From positions 1-21,707 of the forward strand of contig USMI01000018.1 of assembly GCA_900555735.1 (NCBI GenBank): a stretch of DNA of 21,707 bases, read 5' to 3'. This DNA is from an uncultured Eubacteriales bacterium (GTDB taxonomy: Bacteria; Bacillota; Clostridia; Oscillospirales; Oscillospiraceae). The notes below the pieces were generated by a model. It saw nothing but the letters and a program-made list of their open reading frames with translations, was not told where the DNA came from and did not search any database. Shown piece after piece: positions 6,808 through 15,884 of this stretch; position 1 is the first letter of the stretch, and each line of letters begins with the position of its first letter. The position numbers and the translations under genes are program-made.

Positions 6808-8690
6808 ACCAGATACCGTCCAAACCAGTCCAGCATGACGTCCACATCGTGGAGCAGCTGAGATACGCGGCGTCCGCCGTGGCCGCAGCCGCGGTTTACC
6901 ATGAGACGGGTATCCACTCCGCGCTCCAGCAGGGCAACAAACATCTGCTGCGCCTGCTCCAGCGGGCAGTACTGGTCTTTTTCATGCTGGATAAACAGCG
7001 TAGGCGTCGTCACCTTGTCAGCATATCGCAGCGGAGACTGACGCCACAGCGCCTCCATATCCGTCCACGGCGTGGCTCCCAGTACCCGGTCACCGTACCA
7101 GCGCTCCACGGAAGTTCCGTGCATGCTGATCCAGTTGATGGGCGACATTCGCGCCGCCGCAGCCCGGAATCGATCTGTATGGCCGATGGCCCAGCTGGTC
7201 ATGAAACCGCCGTAGCTCTGTCCGGTGATGGCCAGTCGTTCCGGATCAAGATCCGGGTACGCCGCCAGCACAGCGTCAGTAAAGGCCATCACATTGCGAA
7301 AGTCCTCCTCCCCCAGACGGCCTGTCACATTCATAAAGTCCAGCCCGTAAGAGGTCGAGCCCCGCGGATTGCAGAAAAACACAAAATATCCCTCGTTGGC
7401 CCACCGCTGGTGCTCCATCACGAAGGCATCGTTGTAAAAGCCGTGAGGTCCACCGTGAGTATTCAGAATACCGGGATACTTTTTCCCCGGTGTATAGCCC
7501 ACCGGCTTCATGACCCAGCCATACACTCTGTCGCTGCCGTCCACAGCGCACAGCGGCTCCGGCGTGCTGAAGGCGTAGGTGTCGTACAGGCTGTCGTTCT
7601 GGTGGGACAGCTGCGTCACCTGTCCATCCCGCCAGCGGTAGATCTCCGGCAAACGGTTGCGGCGCCAGCCGGTAAAAATCACATCTTTTCCCACCGGGAT
7701 GGGGCAGGTCGGATTGACCCCCGGCGTGGGGATGTCCTCATAGCGCAGACCACCGTCCCAGCGGGACATCACGGATGCCGCTTGGAACGTCCGCTGGAAC
7801 AGTGTAATGCCTTCCCTCTGCCGAACGGCACCCAGTTCCCACTGCGGGGCGGCATCCACCCGGACATCTCCACCCTGCAGGGATACAGATTTGATTCGAA
7901 TGGAGGCAATGGCGGGGCCGTCCTCAATGGCCCACGCGCCGTAATATATCCGTCCCTCCCGCTGGGCGATGGAAAATACATAGCAACTGTCCTGACACAG
8001 GATGCGCGTCTCTCCGCTGGCCCACTCATACCGACAAATGCAGGCCTTGCCCGCCGCGTCATGCGTATAATCATAACCCACGAAGCATAGGCCGTCCTCA
8101 TCTGCCAGCACATCGTCGCTGCAATAGGGCATGAACGTCTGCATGGTGGGTGTGGTGAGCTGCCGCAGCTCTCCCGCTATACGATCCCACAGGAACAGTG
8201 CCAGGCGGTGCCGGTTTTCGTAGGACGCGCCGTCGCCCCAATAGGGATACTCGTCGAAAAACATCCACTTTTCCTGATCCCGCTCACCCTCCGGATTCAG
8301 GTCAGTGTCTGCTCGGATAAGAACGCGGTCCTCCCCCAGCAGGGATGCCCGCGCCCCGGCGATCGGAACGCGCATATACTCCAGCGCTTCGCCGCCGTCC
8401 ACGGCGATCCGATAAAATACCGTTTCATTCGCCGGAACTTCTCCGCCTCGGACGGCAGAGAACACCACGTGGCGGCTGTCCAGCCAGAAGGCTCCGCTCT
8501 CCCGGCCGCCGCCCGTCAGTTGGGTCTCACGCCCGGTTTCCAGATCCAGCAGCCACAGGAAGTTTTCATAGGCATCCCGGTCAACGTTCATGTGCTGTAC
8601 GGTATACAGCGCATACCGTCCATCCGGTGATATTTGCAGGCCCTGAATCGTCCGCAGAGCCTGATAATCCTTGTTGCAGAATTTTTGCAT
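6804..8690 (-). CDS. S9 family peptidase (prolyl oligopeptidase / acylaminoacyl-peptidase type)
   Basis: Predicted product of 628 aa in two parts: a TolB-like beta-propeller (about 10-370) and a C-terminal alpha/beta-hydrolase domain (about 390-628). The triad is visible: Ser about 492 in GQSYGGFM, Asp about 572 in HEKDQYCP, and His about 604 in GCGHGG. A conserved NTHGGPHG (oxyanion region) and RGSTSYG precede them. Family members cut peptides at Pro or other residues, or remove N-acylated residues; sequence alone does not decide. I chose the ATG at 8690 because AGAGGTG lies 7 nt upstream; the frame also opens at 8714 without a good site. There is no signal peptide. A terminator-like hairpin lies just upstream, after the M14 gene. 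The next gene, MATE 1, overlaps by 4 nt. Confidence 0.92.
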   Translation of the reverse strand: MQKFCNKDYQALRTIQGLQISPDGRYALYTVQHMNVDRDAYENFLWLLDLETGRETQLTGGGRESGAFWLDSRHVVFSAVRGGEVPANETVFYRIAVDGGEALEYMRVPIAGARASLLGEDRVLIRADTDLNPEGERDQEKWMFFDEYPYWGDGASYENRHRLALFLWDRIAGELRQLTTPTMQTFMPYCSDDVLADEDGLCFVGYDYTHDAAGKACICRYEWASGETRILCQDSCYVFSIAQREGRIYYGAWAIEDGPAIASIRIKSVSLQGGDVRVDAAPQWELGAVRQREGITLFQRTFQAASVMSRWDGGLRYEDIPTPGVNPTCPIPVGKDVIFTGWRRNRLPEIYRWRDGQVTQLSHQNDSLYDTYAFSTPEPLCAVDGSDRVYGWVMKPVGYTPGKKYPGILNTHGGPHGFYNDAFVMEHQRWANEGYFVFFCNPRGSTSYGLDFMNVTGRLGEEDFRNVMAFTDAVLAAYPDLDPERLAITGQSYGGFMTSWAIGHTDRFRAAAARMSPINWISMHGTSVERWYGDRVLGATPWTDMEALWRQSPLRYADKVTTPTLFIQHEKDQYCPLEQAQQMFVALLERGVDTRLMVNRGCGHGGRRVSQLLHDVDVMLDWFGRYLV

Positions 8691-8720
8691 AAGCACACCT
8701 CTCGATAAACACATATGGGC

Positions 8721-8741
8721 AAAAAGGGGCCACAGGCCCCT
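8721..8741 (-). terminator. Terminator-like hairpin between the M14 and S9 genes
   Basis: AGGGGCC (8725-8731) and GGCCCCT (8735-8741) form a stem with a 3-nt loop. Read on the minus strand the stem is followed by T5 (the A run at 8721-8725), a compact intrinsic terminator. It lies 13 nt after the M14 stop. I find no convincing promoter between it and the S9 gene, so downstream peptidases may depend on partial read-through. Confidence 0.7.
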
Positions 8742-8753
8742 CTTGCAGCAGTT

Positions 8754-11700
8754 TTATGGGATCAGCGGACGGCGCCGGCGATAGGTGATCCGCGCCGCGC
8801 CATTCTGCACGATGGCGGCAATATCCGCCGTATACCCGGCTTTTCTCAGCAGGTCAACGCCCGCCCGGACATGGAGCAGATGAGCCTGTGCACAGAGCCG
8901 CAGCCAGTCTCCGTGGGCCGTTTCGTCCGCAGCCTCCGCTGTGAACATCACGCTGAAGGTCCACGGCCGGCTGACGGTGGGATACGGATGGTGGGGGTTA
9001 TAGGGAGACGGCACCCAATAATCCAGCATAGCCCCTTGCCACTGGCAAGGGTAGCTTTCATCGATCCCGCACCATGAATACTTGCTGAAGCGCTGATCGT
9101 ATTCCCGGCTCAGTTGTCCGAATGCGTCCCAACTCTCATACGCAGCATCCACCCGCCGTTTCCAATCCTGTGACAAGACTCGGTTGGAAGCGAAGCGCGG
9201 GTCATCGATATGGAAATAAAAGGCGCACAACGGTGTTCGAGGCAGCCACAACCCCCGATAGCCGGTGAGCTGTCCCATCTGCTGGGGCAGCTCATGGTGC
9301 GGTACGCCATGAAGGTCGATAAACGCATCCGGCAGCAATTCTTCGGTAAGTCGCGTAAATACATTGGCCTCCGTATGGATGGTGCCGGGTCTGAAATAAT
9401 TGGGCATGAGATCCGCACCAAGCGAATTAGTATAGCAGGTCTGATGCTGCCATGTGGAGTGCTCCCGCTGCATCACATCATGCAGCGCCGCACCATCTAC
9501 ATTTTCCATGGGAATCAACACCAGATTCAGCTGGCGGGACAGATCCTGATAGGCGGGGTCCGCAGCCAGTTCCCGTATAAAGGCAAAGATGGCGTTGGTA
9601 GCGGACACCTCATTGGCATGGTGCCGTCCGTTAATCAGAACACTGGGGGCCATTTGCAGCCGCTTCACCCGGGACACATAGCCACGACGGGTCTCCTCCG
9701 GCGCGGCGGCATAGATGGTGCGGCCCTGATAGCTGATACCAACGGGCCATACGTCCAGCCCCGGCACTCTGCTCAGCTGCAGCATCAGCCGGAGGTAGTC
9801 GTCGTACCCAATGACCTGATCCGGCATCAGATCGATCTGGCGGATAGACAAGTCTTTTTTAACTGGCACCCGCCGCGGCAGTCGGCAGGTGTAATTTTGC
9901 CCACCGCAGGTCAGGGTCAGGGAAGCATAGCCCTCCAGCATCTGGCTCAGTGCGGTGAACCCTTCCTGCGTCAGGCGGCTGAGCGCCGGCACCAGAGATT
10001 CCTGTTCAGTTTGAATCTTCAATTCCAGAGTAAGCCCGGTGCCATCCGCCTGCGCGGCAACCCTGCGGCACAGGCATATCCCGTGTAGCGCCGGAAATGA
10101 GGGCGCACATCCGGCAGGCAGCCGCATCGTGGCCCGAATCGTGGGAGCCCCCGGCCGGATATGGATGTGCGGCAGCACCAGCCCCGGCGCATCCAGTGCC
10201 TGACCGTGCATGCGCCGTCCCAGATGCAGAAAATAAGCATGCCCCACCTGATGCAGGCCATCCTCCAGTACTTCACCGATGGAGATATGGTCGTTGCGCC
10301 ACGGCAGCTCCCGCTCCGGGCCTCCCAGTCCCACCTCGATCTCGAACTGAGAGAAAAATGGCTGCTTCTCCGGCGCAAAGTCCATCTGCGCCGCCCTATC
10401 GTGCATCCACGGGATCAGCCGGGACTGAAATACATCCCACACGCTTTCATAATCTGTGACGATACGCTGATCCAACACCATCTCGCCATTGACCGTGACC
10501 TCCACAAAGCCCGTGGTGGGCAGCGCGGGCCCCAAGTCCGGCAGCTGCTCCAGATACCGTCTAGCGCAGGTGCGCACGGTCCAGCTGTCGGACAGCAGGC
10601 AGTTTCCCCTGTCATCAAAGGCCAACGCTTCATAGGTGGACGCAGCATCATGCGGATAGGCTTCAAACAGCACATCGTCCCGATTCAGGCCCAACAGCTC
10701 CGCCAGAAGCTCGTCCACCGGATATAGATCCTGCAGCCAACGGGGCGGCTTGCCCACATCCCGATCCAGCTCCGTCCAGTCGAAATCTCCACCCTCATAT
10801 GTTACGGAGGTTCGCTGATGGGGATTGAACCGGACAACGACCCGTCTCACATCGCCTAGCGCCGCAGCACGCGGGCCAAAGTCCTCCTCTATCCAGCTGA
10901 GTCCCTGCTTGAAAGCGCACACGGCGGCGGCATGCTCCGCAACTGCACCGCAGTGTGCCAGCCTCTGCCGGAACTCCTCCAGAAAAGACTCTCGCTCTGG
11001 CCGATCCTGACCCACAGCGCACCGCAGGCTCACGCGGTCTCCGGGCCGCAGTGACGTATATACAGGCTCCAGCGCCTGATGCAGAGCCTCCATTTCGCTG
11101 GGCAGTTCGTAGCTGCGGACTTCCTCTGAGGCGCTGTCATTATAGTGGCAGAAGCGCGTATGCGGCCAGCGGCGGCGGAAGTTATTCAAATCCGCTCCGG
11201 CGCTGAGCAGGGCCTCCGTGCCGCCGAAGCACTCGACCCACGCAGCCTGACCGTCCGGATTTTTCAAGGACATAGCCTGGCTCACCCACGCCGTTACATC
11301 CCGCAGACGCAAGTGATTTCCAGTGTTTGGAAATGTATTGCACAGCCGGTCGGTGAATTGCCGCAGAGCAAAGCCTTCACCCTCCATGACCATCACCGGA
11401 CGCGATTCGGCTTCATCCAGAACCAGCACAGGGACAGCGCCCCGGCGAAACACCAGCAGCGGTGACTGCCCATCATCATCGATTGCCAGCAGCGGATATA
11501 CAGCGGAGGTCGTTTCCATCCCTACGCGGGCCGCCATACCGCAGGCAGCGTACAGCATATCCGGATCGTCGTCATCCTTCAGCAGCAGCCGCAGCGCCAC
11601 TGTGTCCGGCAAGCCGTCGCCATCTGTGTCCCGCAGAAATCGGCCCACCTCAAACAACTGCTCCAAACCGCCTTCCGCGGCGTTTTCCTCAACGCAGAGG

Positions 11701-12014
11701 GGCTTTGCTTCCACAAACGACAGCGGTGGTAAGACCTCGCGGCCGCTATGCGGCGCAAACCGGCGGTAAAGCGCCGCCCACTGTTCTGCCGTGCAGTCCT
11801 CCGGCTTCACCGATACCACGTTGGGTTCCGGCGGTGGGGTGCAGCCTACCCAAAAATAAGTCACGTTCTCGTCCCGCGGATCGCCGGGAGCCTGCACAAA
11901 GGGAAATTCCATGGATACGGAGCAAAAACCAATCAGATGCGACAGCTCCACTGCGAAGCGGCGTTGCTGCTGTGTCAGCTCCGGCTCCAGAATTAAGTTC
12001 AGTGTGGTGGTCAT
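8754..12014 (-). CDS. Large M14-family metallopeptidase with long N-terminal region
   Basis: Predicted product of 1086 aa, about three times a usual M14 carboxypeptidase. The M14 domain is at the C-terminus (about 740-1060). Zinc ligands are visible in GRHHANEVSATN (His799, Glu802) and FIDLHG (His902), with PMENVDG between them and a candidate general-base Glu near 1027 in MFTAEAADE. The first 700 residues match nothing I can name. They contain DTDGDGLPD (129-137), which resembles a calcium-binding aspartate-rich loop, and a later region (about 530-640) with ELPWRNDH and PHIHIRPG. There is no signal peptide, so it is probably cytoplasmic. The ATG overlaps the oppF stop by 4 nt, and GAGGGAGG is just upstream. 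Its place directly after the importer suggests it acts on the imported peptide. The family is secure; specificity is unknown. Confidence 0.85.
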   Translation of the reverse strand: MTTTLNLILEPELTQQQRRFAVELSHLIGFCSVSMEFPFVQAPGDPRDENVTYFWVGCTPPPEPNVVSVKPEDCTAEQWAALYRRFAPHSGREVLPPLSFVEAKPLCVEENAAEGGLEQLFEVGRFLRDTDGDGLPDTVALRLLLKDDDDPDMLYAACGMAARVGMETTSAVYPLLAIDDDGQSPLLVFRRGAVPVLVLDEAESRPVMVMEGEGFALRQFTDRLCNTFPNTGNHLRLRDVTAWVSQAMSLKNPDGQAAWVECFGGTEALLSAGADLNNFRRRWPHTRFCHYNDSASEEVRSYELPSEMEALHQALEPVYTSLRPGDRVSLRCAVGQDRPERESFLEEFRQRLAHCGAVAEHAAAVCAFKQGLSWIEEDFGPRAAALGDVRRVVVRFNPHQRTSVTYEGGDFDWTELDRDVGKPPRWLQDLYPVDELLAELLGLNRDDVLFEAYPHDAASTYEALAFDDRGNCLLSDSWTVRTCARRYLEQLPDLGPALPTTGFVEVTVNGEMVLDQRIVTDYESVWDVFQSRLIPWMHDRAAQMDFAPEKQPFFSQFEIEVGLGGPERELPWRNDHISIGEVLEDGLHQVGHAYFLHLGRRMHGQALDAPGLVLPHIHIRPGAPTIRATMRLPAGCAPSFPALHGICLCRRVAAQADGTGLTLELKIQTEQESLVPALSRLTQEGFTALSQMLEGYASLTLTCGGQNYTCRLPRRVPVKKDLSIRQIDLMPDQVIGYDDYLRLMLQLSRVPGLDVWPVGISYQGRTIYAAAPEETRRGYVSRVKRLQMAPSVLINGRHHANEVSATNAIFAFIRELAADPAYQDLSRQLNLVLIPMENVDGAALHDVMQREHSTWQHQTCYTNSLGADLMPNYFRPGTIHTEANVFTRLTEELLPDAFIDLHGVPHHELPQQMGQLTGYRGLWLPRTPLCAFYFHIDDPRFASNRVLSQDWKRRVDAAYESWDAFGQLSREYDQRFSKYSWCGIDESYPCQWQGAMLDYWVPSPYNPHHPYPTVSRPWTFSVMFTAEAADETAHGDWLRLCAQAHLLHVRAGVDLLRKAGYTADIAAIVQNGAARITYRRRRPLIP

Positions 12015-12979
12015 GTGCCCTCCCTCATCGACAGCAGGCAGGCCACACGATGGCCGGATTCCACCTCCTGCTCCGGAATATCACGCTGCGTACACGCCTC
12101 CGTACAGTAGGGACACCGAGAGGCAAAGCGGCAGCCCGGCTTGGGCTTGATGGGGTTGCTGATCTCGCCCCGAAGCAGTTGGATTGGCTTATCCCGGGCT
12201 TCCAGGGTAGCCTCCGGCAGCGCCGCCAGCAGTGCCTTGGTATAGGGATGACAGGGGTTTTCAAAAATCTGGTCGCTGGAGCCGATCTCCACGCACTTGC
12301 CCAGATATGTCACCATGATATTGGTGCTGATGTGCTTCACCACACTGAGGTCGTGGGTCACAAACATATACGTCAGCCCCATTTCATCCTGCAGATCCAT
12401 CAGCAGGTTCAGGATCTGGGCCTGGATCGACACATCCAGCGCCGACACCGGCTCGTCGCACACGATAAACTCCGGGTCTACCGCCAGCGCTCTGGCCACG
12501 CCGATGCGCTGGCGCCGTCCGCCGTCCAGTTCGTGGGGATAGGCATTGGCCACCCGTTTAGCCAGACCCACGGTATCCATCAGCTCCGCCACCCGGTGGT
12601 AGCGGTCCTGACGGTTGGCATACAGGTGGTTTACCTGCATGGGATCGGCGATCAGATCCGCCACGCACATGCGCGGATTCAGGCTGGAATACGGGTCTTG
12701 AAAAATCATGCTCATTTTCGTGAAGCGATCCCTGCTGCGGCGTCCCATGGATGCCATATCCTGTCCGCGAAACAGCACCTTTCCACCGGTAGGCTGGTGC
12801 AGACCGATGACTGTGCGTCCCAAAGTGCTCTTGCCGCATCCGGATTCGCCCACCACACCCAGCGTCTGCCCCTGAAATATCTGCAAATCGATACCGTCCA
12901 CCGCATGGAGCATGCCGCGCTTGGTTTTGTAATACTTTTTCAGTTCAATGGTTTCAATGACTGGAATCTGCTGTTTCAA
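12011..12979 (-). CDS. oppF: Oligopeptide ABC transporter ATP-binding protein (OppF/DppF type)
   Basis: Predicted product of 322 aa, one of two ATPases that power the importer at the cytoplasmic face. Walker A is GESGCGKST (44-52), Q-loop MIFQDP (Gln94), Walker B FIVCDEP (Asp175, Glu176) and the switch THD (His209). The signature is LDGGRRQR (151-158), where most ABC proteins have LSGGQ. A C-terminal cysteine cluster (CRFASRCPYC and following Cys) is typical of OppD/OppF proteins. The start is TTG at 12979, overlapping the oppD stop in TTGA; GGGAGGGG is about 7 nt upstream, and the next in-frame Met would remove the first strand. The M14 gene overlaps at the other end by 4 nt. Opp rather than Dpp naming is a choice; the substrate could be dipeptides or longer. 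Confidence 0.92.
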   Translation of the reverse strand: MKQQIPVIETIELKKYYKTKRGMLHAVDGIDLQIFQGQTLGVVGESGCGKSTLGRTVIGLHQPTGGKVLFRGQDMASMGRRSRDRFTKMSMIFQDPYSSLNPRMCVADLIADPMQVNHLYANRQDRYHRVAELMDTVGLAKRVANAYPHELDGGRRQRIGVARALAVDPEFIVCDEPVSALDVSIQAQILNLLMDLQDEMGLTYMFVTHDLSVVKHISTNIMVTYLGKCVEIGSSDQIFENPCHPYTKALLAALPEATLEARDKPIQLLRGEISNPIKPKPGCRFASRCPYCTEACTQRDIPEQEVESGHRVACLLSMREGT

Positions 12980-13983
12980 CCTTCATCCCCTCCCAACAAA
13001 TGACACTTGATGCGATGACCGTTCTGCTCACGGACGGGCGGTTCCTGCTGCCGGCAGATATCTGTGCAGTGCGGACAGCGGGGAGAAAACTTGCACCCCT
13101 CCGGGAGATTGGTGGGGTCCGGCATCAGCCCGTCGATGGGTGTCAGCCGCTTGGCCTTGCTGCGGATATTGGGGATAGCACCGAACAGCCCCACGGTATA
13201 GGGGTGATGCTGCCCGGGAGAATAGATCTGCTCCACCGAGCCATATTCAATGATCTCGCCTGCGTACATAATGGCCACATCGTCGCAGGTACGAACCACC
13301 ACGCCCAGATCATGTGAGATCATGATCATGGAGGTGCCCAGCTTCTGCCGCAGTTCCTCGATAAGAGCCAGCACCTGCGCCTGGATCGTCACGTCCAGCG
13401 CGGTGGTGGGCTCGTCGGCGATGAGGATATCCGGCGAACAGGCCAGTGCAATAGCGATGACAACACGCTGCTTCATACCGCCGGAAAATTGCAGCGGGTA
13501 GTCTCCCTTCCGCTGGGCGGGAATACCTACCAGCTCAAGTACCTCCTCCACGCGGCGTTCCATCTCCGCTTTGGAGCGATGCTGAGTATCGTGGATCTTT
13601 ACCGCCTCAAGGATCTGGTCGCCCACAGTCATAATAGGATTCAGGGCTGTCATGGGATCCTGAAAGATCATGGAGATGATCTCGCCTCGCATGAGCTTCA
13701 TGTGACTCTCCGGTACAGCCATGATATTGTCGCCTTTGAGATAGATCTCCCCGTTGGGCACATAGCTGACTCGGTCCGGCAGCAAACGCATCAGTGCCAG
13801 CGCGGTACTGGTCTTGCCGGCGCCTGTCTCACCTACTAATCCCAGAGTCCGACCGCGGGACAGGGTAAAGCTCACATGATTCACGGCCTTTACCACGCTG
13901 CCGCCGGAGTGATACTCTACCGACAGATCCCGCACATCCACCGCCGGCGTATCCGCCGTATTCTGTATGATCGTTTCCTTCAT
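12976..13983 (-). CDS. oppD: Oligopeptide ABC transporter ATP-binding protein (OppD/DppD type)
   Basis: Predicted product of 335 aa. Walker A GETGAGKTS (51-59), Q-loop MIFQDP (Gln108), signature FSGGMKQR (166-173), Walker B ILIADEP (Asp190, Glu191) and switch SHD (His224) are all present. The C-terminal extension has the CKFSPRCPHC and further Cys seen in DppD/OppD proteins, some of which bind an iron-sulfur cluster. It pairs with OppF to drive the permeases. GAGGT lies about 8 nt before the ATG, and the start is 11 nt after the oppC stop. The gene overlaps oppF by 4 nt, which fits balanced synthesis of the two ATPases. Everything here is standard for the family. Confidence 0.94.
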   Translation of the reverse strand: MKETIIQNTADTPAVDVRDLSVEYHSGGSVVKAVNHVSFTLSRGRTLGLVGETGAGKTSTALALMRLLPDRVSYVPNGEIYLKGDNIMAVPESHMKLMRGEIISMIFQDPMTALNPIMTVGDQILEAVKIHDTQHRSKAEMERRVEEVLELVGIPAQRKGDYPLQFSGGMKQRVVIAIALACSPDILIADEPTTALDVTIQAQVLALIEELRQKLGTSMIMISHDLGVVVRTCDDVAIMYAGEIIEYGSVEQIYSPGQHHPYTVGLFGAIPNIRSKAKRLTPIDGLMPDPTNLPEGCKFSPRCPHCTDICRQQEPPVREQNGHRIKCHLLGGDEG

Positions 13984-13994
13984 ATCGCGTTACC

Positions 13995-14867
13995 TCAGTC
14001 TTTCAGTCGGGGGTCAAGGGCGTCCCGCAGACCATCGCCCACCAGATTGATGCTCATGGCCGTGATCACAATGGCCATACCGGGGATGATGGCGTAGGTA
14101 GGAGAGAGCCGCATAAACTGCCGGGAGGCGGAGATGATGGCGCCCCACTCGGGGGTAGGCTGCTGTACACCGAAGCCCATAAAGGAATAGCTGGCTGCGC
14201 CCAGGATCGTGCCGGAAACGGAACCGGCCAGCATGATGATGATCGGCCCGAGAGCATTGGGCAGCACATGCCGCAGAATAATCTTAAAGCTACTGGTGCC
14301 ATAAGACTTGGCGCACTGCACATATTCCATATCCGTCAGGTTCAGAATGGTGGAGCGAACAAACCGCGCATAACCCGGAACACCGCTGATGAGCAGCGCA
14401 TAGATCAGGTTCTGCACGCCCACGCCCAGTGCCATCACCAGCACCATGATCAGTAGCATGCCGGGAATGGAGGCAATAACGTCAAACAGGCGCATGACCA
14501 CATTGTCCAGCCAGCCGCCGAAATAGCCGCAGGCCGCGCCGATGAATGCGCCGATAGCCAGTGACAGAACGGTGGCGGAGATGCCGATGACTAGAGAATA
14601 CCGACTGCCGTGGACAATACGGGCAAACAGGTCACGTCCCAGATTATCTGTGCCGAAGGGGTGCTGGGCCGATGGCGCTTCCAGCGGCGCACCGGTGAAC
14701 TCATAGCACATCCGGTTGTCCACGATGACATCCGCAAATACTGCCACCAGTACGATGAATATAAACAGTACTAATCCCACCATGGCGGGCTTATTGCGCT
14801 TGAACAGAGACCAGATCTCGTGGCCGCGGCTGCGTTTGCTGGTCAGCAGAGGGGAATCGTTTTTCAT
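13995..14867 (-). CDS. oppC: Oligopeptide ABC transporter permease (OppC/DppC type)
   Basis: Predicted product of 290 aa, normal for OppC/DppC (about 280-310). An N-terminal segment with one membrane helix (about 31-50) precedes HPFGTDNLGRDLFARIVHGS, the hallmark of this permease class. Then come five more helices and the EAA-type coupling loop near 185-205 (EYVQCAKSYG followed by HVLPNA), which contacts the ATPase. It forms the membrane channel with OppB. GAGGAGGT lies 7 nt upstream of the ATG, and the gap from oppB is 13 nt, so they are translated from one message. No odd features were seen. Confidence 0.94.
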   Translation of the reverse strand: MKNDSPLLTSKRSRGHEIWSLFKRNKPAMVGLVLFIFIVLVAVFADVIVDNRMCYEFTGAPLEAPSAQHPFGTDNLGRDLFARIVHGSRYSLVIGISATVLSLAIGAFIGAACGYFGGWLDNVVMRLFDVIASIPGMLLIMVLVMALGVGVQNLIYALLISGVPGYARFVRSTILNLTDMEYVQCAKSYGTSSFKIILRHVLPNALGPIIIMLAGSVSGTILGAASYSFMGFGVQQPTPEWGAIISASRQFMRLSPTYAIIPGMAIVITAMSINLVGDGLRDALDPRLKD

Positions 14868-14880
14868 GCTCTGTACCTCC

Positions 14881-15810
14881 TCATTTCGTCAGCTTGGCCT
14901 TGGCGCGAGGATCCACCAACGCGGTGATCACGTCCAGCAGCACCACCAGTAAGCAGAAGATCGCCGCCAGAAATACGGTGGCGGCCATGACCATGGGTAC
15001 GTCCTTGGAGTTGACGGCGTTGATGATCACCGTCCCCAGTCCGGGCATACCGAAGACGGACTCCACAATAACGGTGCCGCCCAACAGCATGCCGAAGCTG
15101 ATGCCCACCTGATTCAGTACCGGCAGCATGGCGTTGAGGAAGGCGTGCTTCCAAATCACCGTGCCCTCGGCACATCCCTTGGCGCGTGCGGTACGCACGA
15201 AGTCCTGCCGAATGGATTCCAGCATGGTGGTGCGGGTCAGCCGCTGCAGGGACGATGCGGACAAAATACCCGCACAGCCCACCGGCAGGATGTAGCACTG
15301 CCAGGAATCCGCGCCGTTGGAGGGCAGCCATCCCAGATACAGGGAGAATACTAGCAGCGCTACCATATACACCCAGAATCCCGGGAATGCCGCCAGTGCG
15401 ATGCTGACGACCCGGACAATGTTGTCCAGCGCCGAATATTGCTTTACCGCCGAGAACACGCCCAGCGCAATACCGATAATGGAATAGGTGATGGTTTGCA
15501 AAACAGCCAGCCGCAGTGTGTAGGGGAAGTTGTGCATGATCTTCTCGAACACCGGTGTTCCGTCCTGATAGGAATTGCCGAAATCCAGATGGATCAGATC
15601 GTTGAGATAACTGCCAAGCCGCTGCACAAAGGGCAGGTGATAGCCCAGCTGCTCATTAAGCAGGTCCACCTGCTCCTGCGTGGCCATAGGCCCCAGCATC
15701 CGGCGGCCCGGATCTCCGGGAATGGCATTGATGATGGAGAACACGATGATCGCCACGCCCAGTACCATCGGGATCACCAGCAGCAGACGTTTGATAATGT
15801 ATTTTGTCAT
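14881..15810 (-). CDS. oppB: Oligopeptide ABC transporter permease (OppB/DppB type)
   Basis: Predicted product of 309 aa, the usual length. It begins with the conserved MTKYIIKRLLLVIP helix and INAIPGDP, then a large outer loop with FGNSYQDGTPV, and five more helices. The EAA loop RTARAKGC (about 206-213) followed by HAFLNAMLPV docks with the ATPase. It is the partner channel subunit of OppC in the inner membrane. AAAGGAG lies 6 nt before the ATG. It follows oppA by 74 nt; that gap contains a stable hairpin without a T-tract, which probably lowers permease output relative to the binding protein. Confidence 0.94.
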   Translation of the reverse strand: MTKYIIKRLLLVIPMVLGVAIIVFSIINAIPGDPGRRMLGPMATQEQVDLLNEQLGYHLPFVQRLGSYLNDLIHLDFGNSYQDGTPVFEKIMHNFPYTLRLAVLQTITYSIIGIALGVFSAVKQYSALDNIVRVVSIALAAFPGFWVYMVALLVFSLYLGWLPSNGADSWQCYILPVGCAGILSASSLQRLTRTTMLESIRQDFVRTARAKGCAEGTVIWKHAFLNAMLPVLNQVGISFGMLLGGTVIVESVFGMPGLGTVIINAVNSKDVPMVMAATVFLAAIFCLLVVLLDVITALVDPRAKAKLTK

Positions 15811-15829
15811 GAGTTACTCCTTTAAGCCA

Positions 15830-15861
15830 GGCGGCACAGACAGTATCCTATCTGTGCCGCC
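15830..15861 (-). promoter_or_regulatory. Stable hairpin between oppA and oppB
   Basis: GGCGGCACAGA (15830-15840) pairs perfectly with TCTGTGCCGCC (15851-15861) around a 10-nt loop. On the minus strand it is followed by TGGCTTAAAGG, not a T run, so it is a poor terminator. Hairpins here are known in binding-protein transporter operons, where they stabilise the upstream message so that more binding protein is made than permease. That role is inferred. Confidence 0.6.
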
Positions 15862-15884
15862 GTATATCCGGAATGATGCCTCTG

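Noticed and set aside
6756..8090. 444-codon plus-strand frame opposite the S9 peptidase
   Set aside because: The minus-strand protein has the full Ser-Asp-His triad; the plus product is His/Arg-rich and matches nothing.
11462..13003. 513-codon plus-strand frame opposite M14 and OppF
   Set aside because: Antisense shadow; the opposite strand encodes Walker motifs and tight start-stop overlaps.
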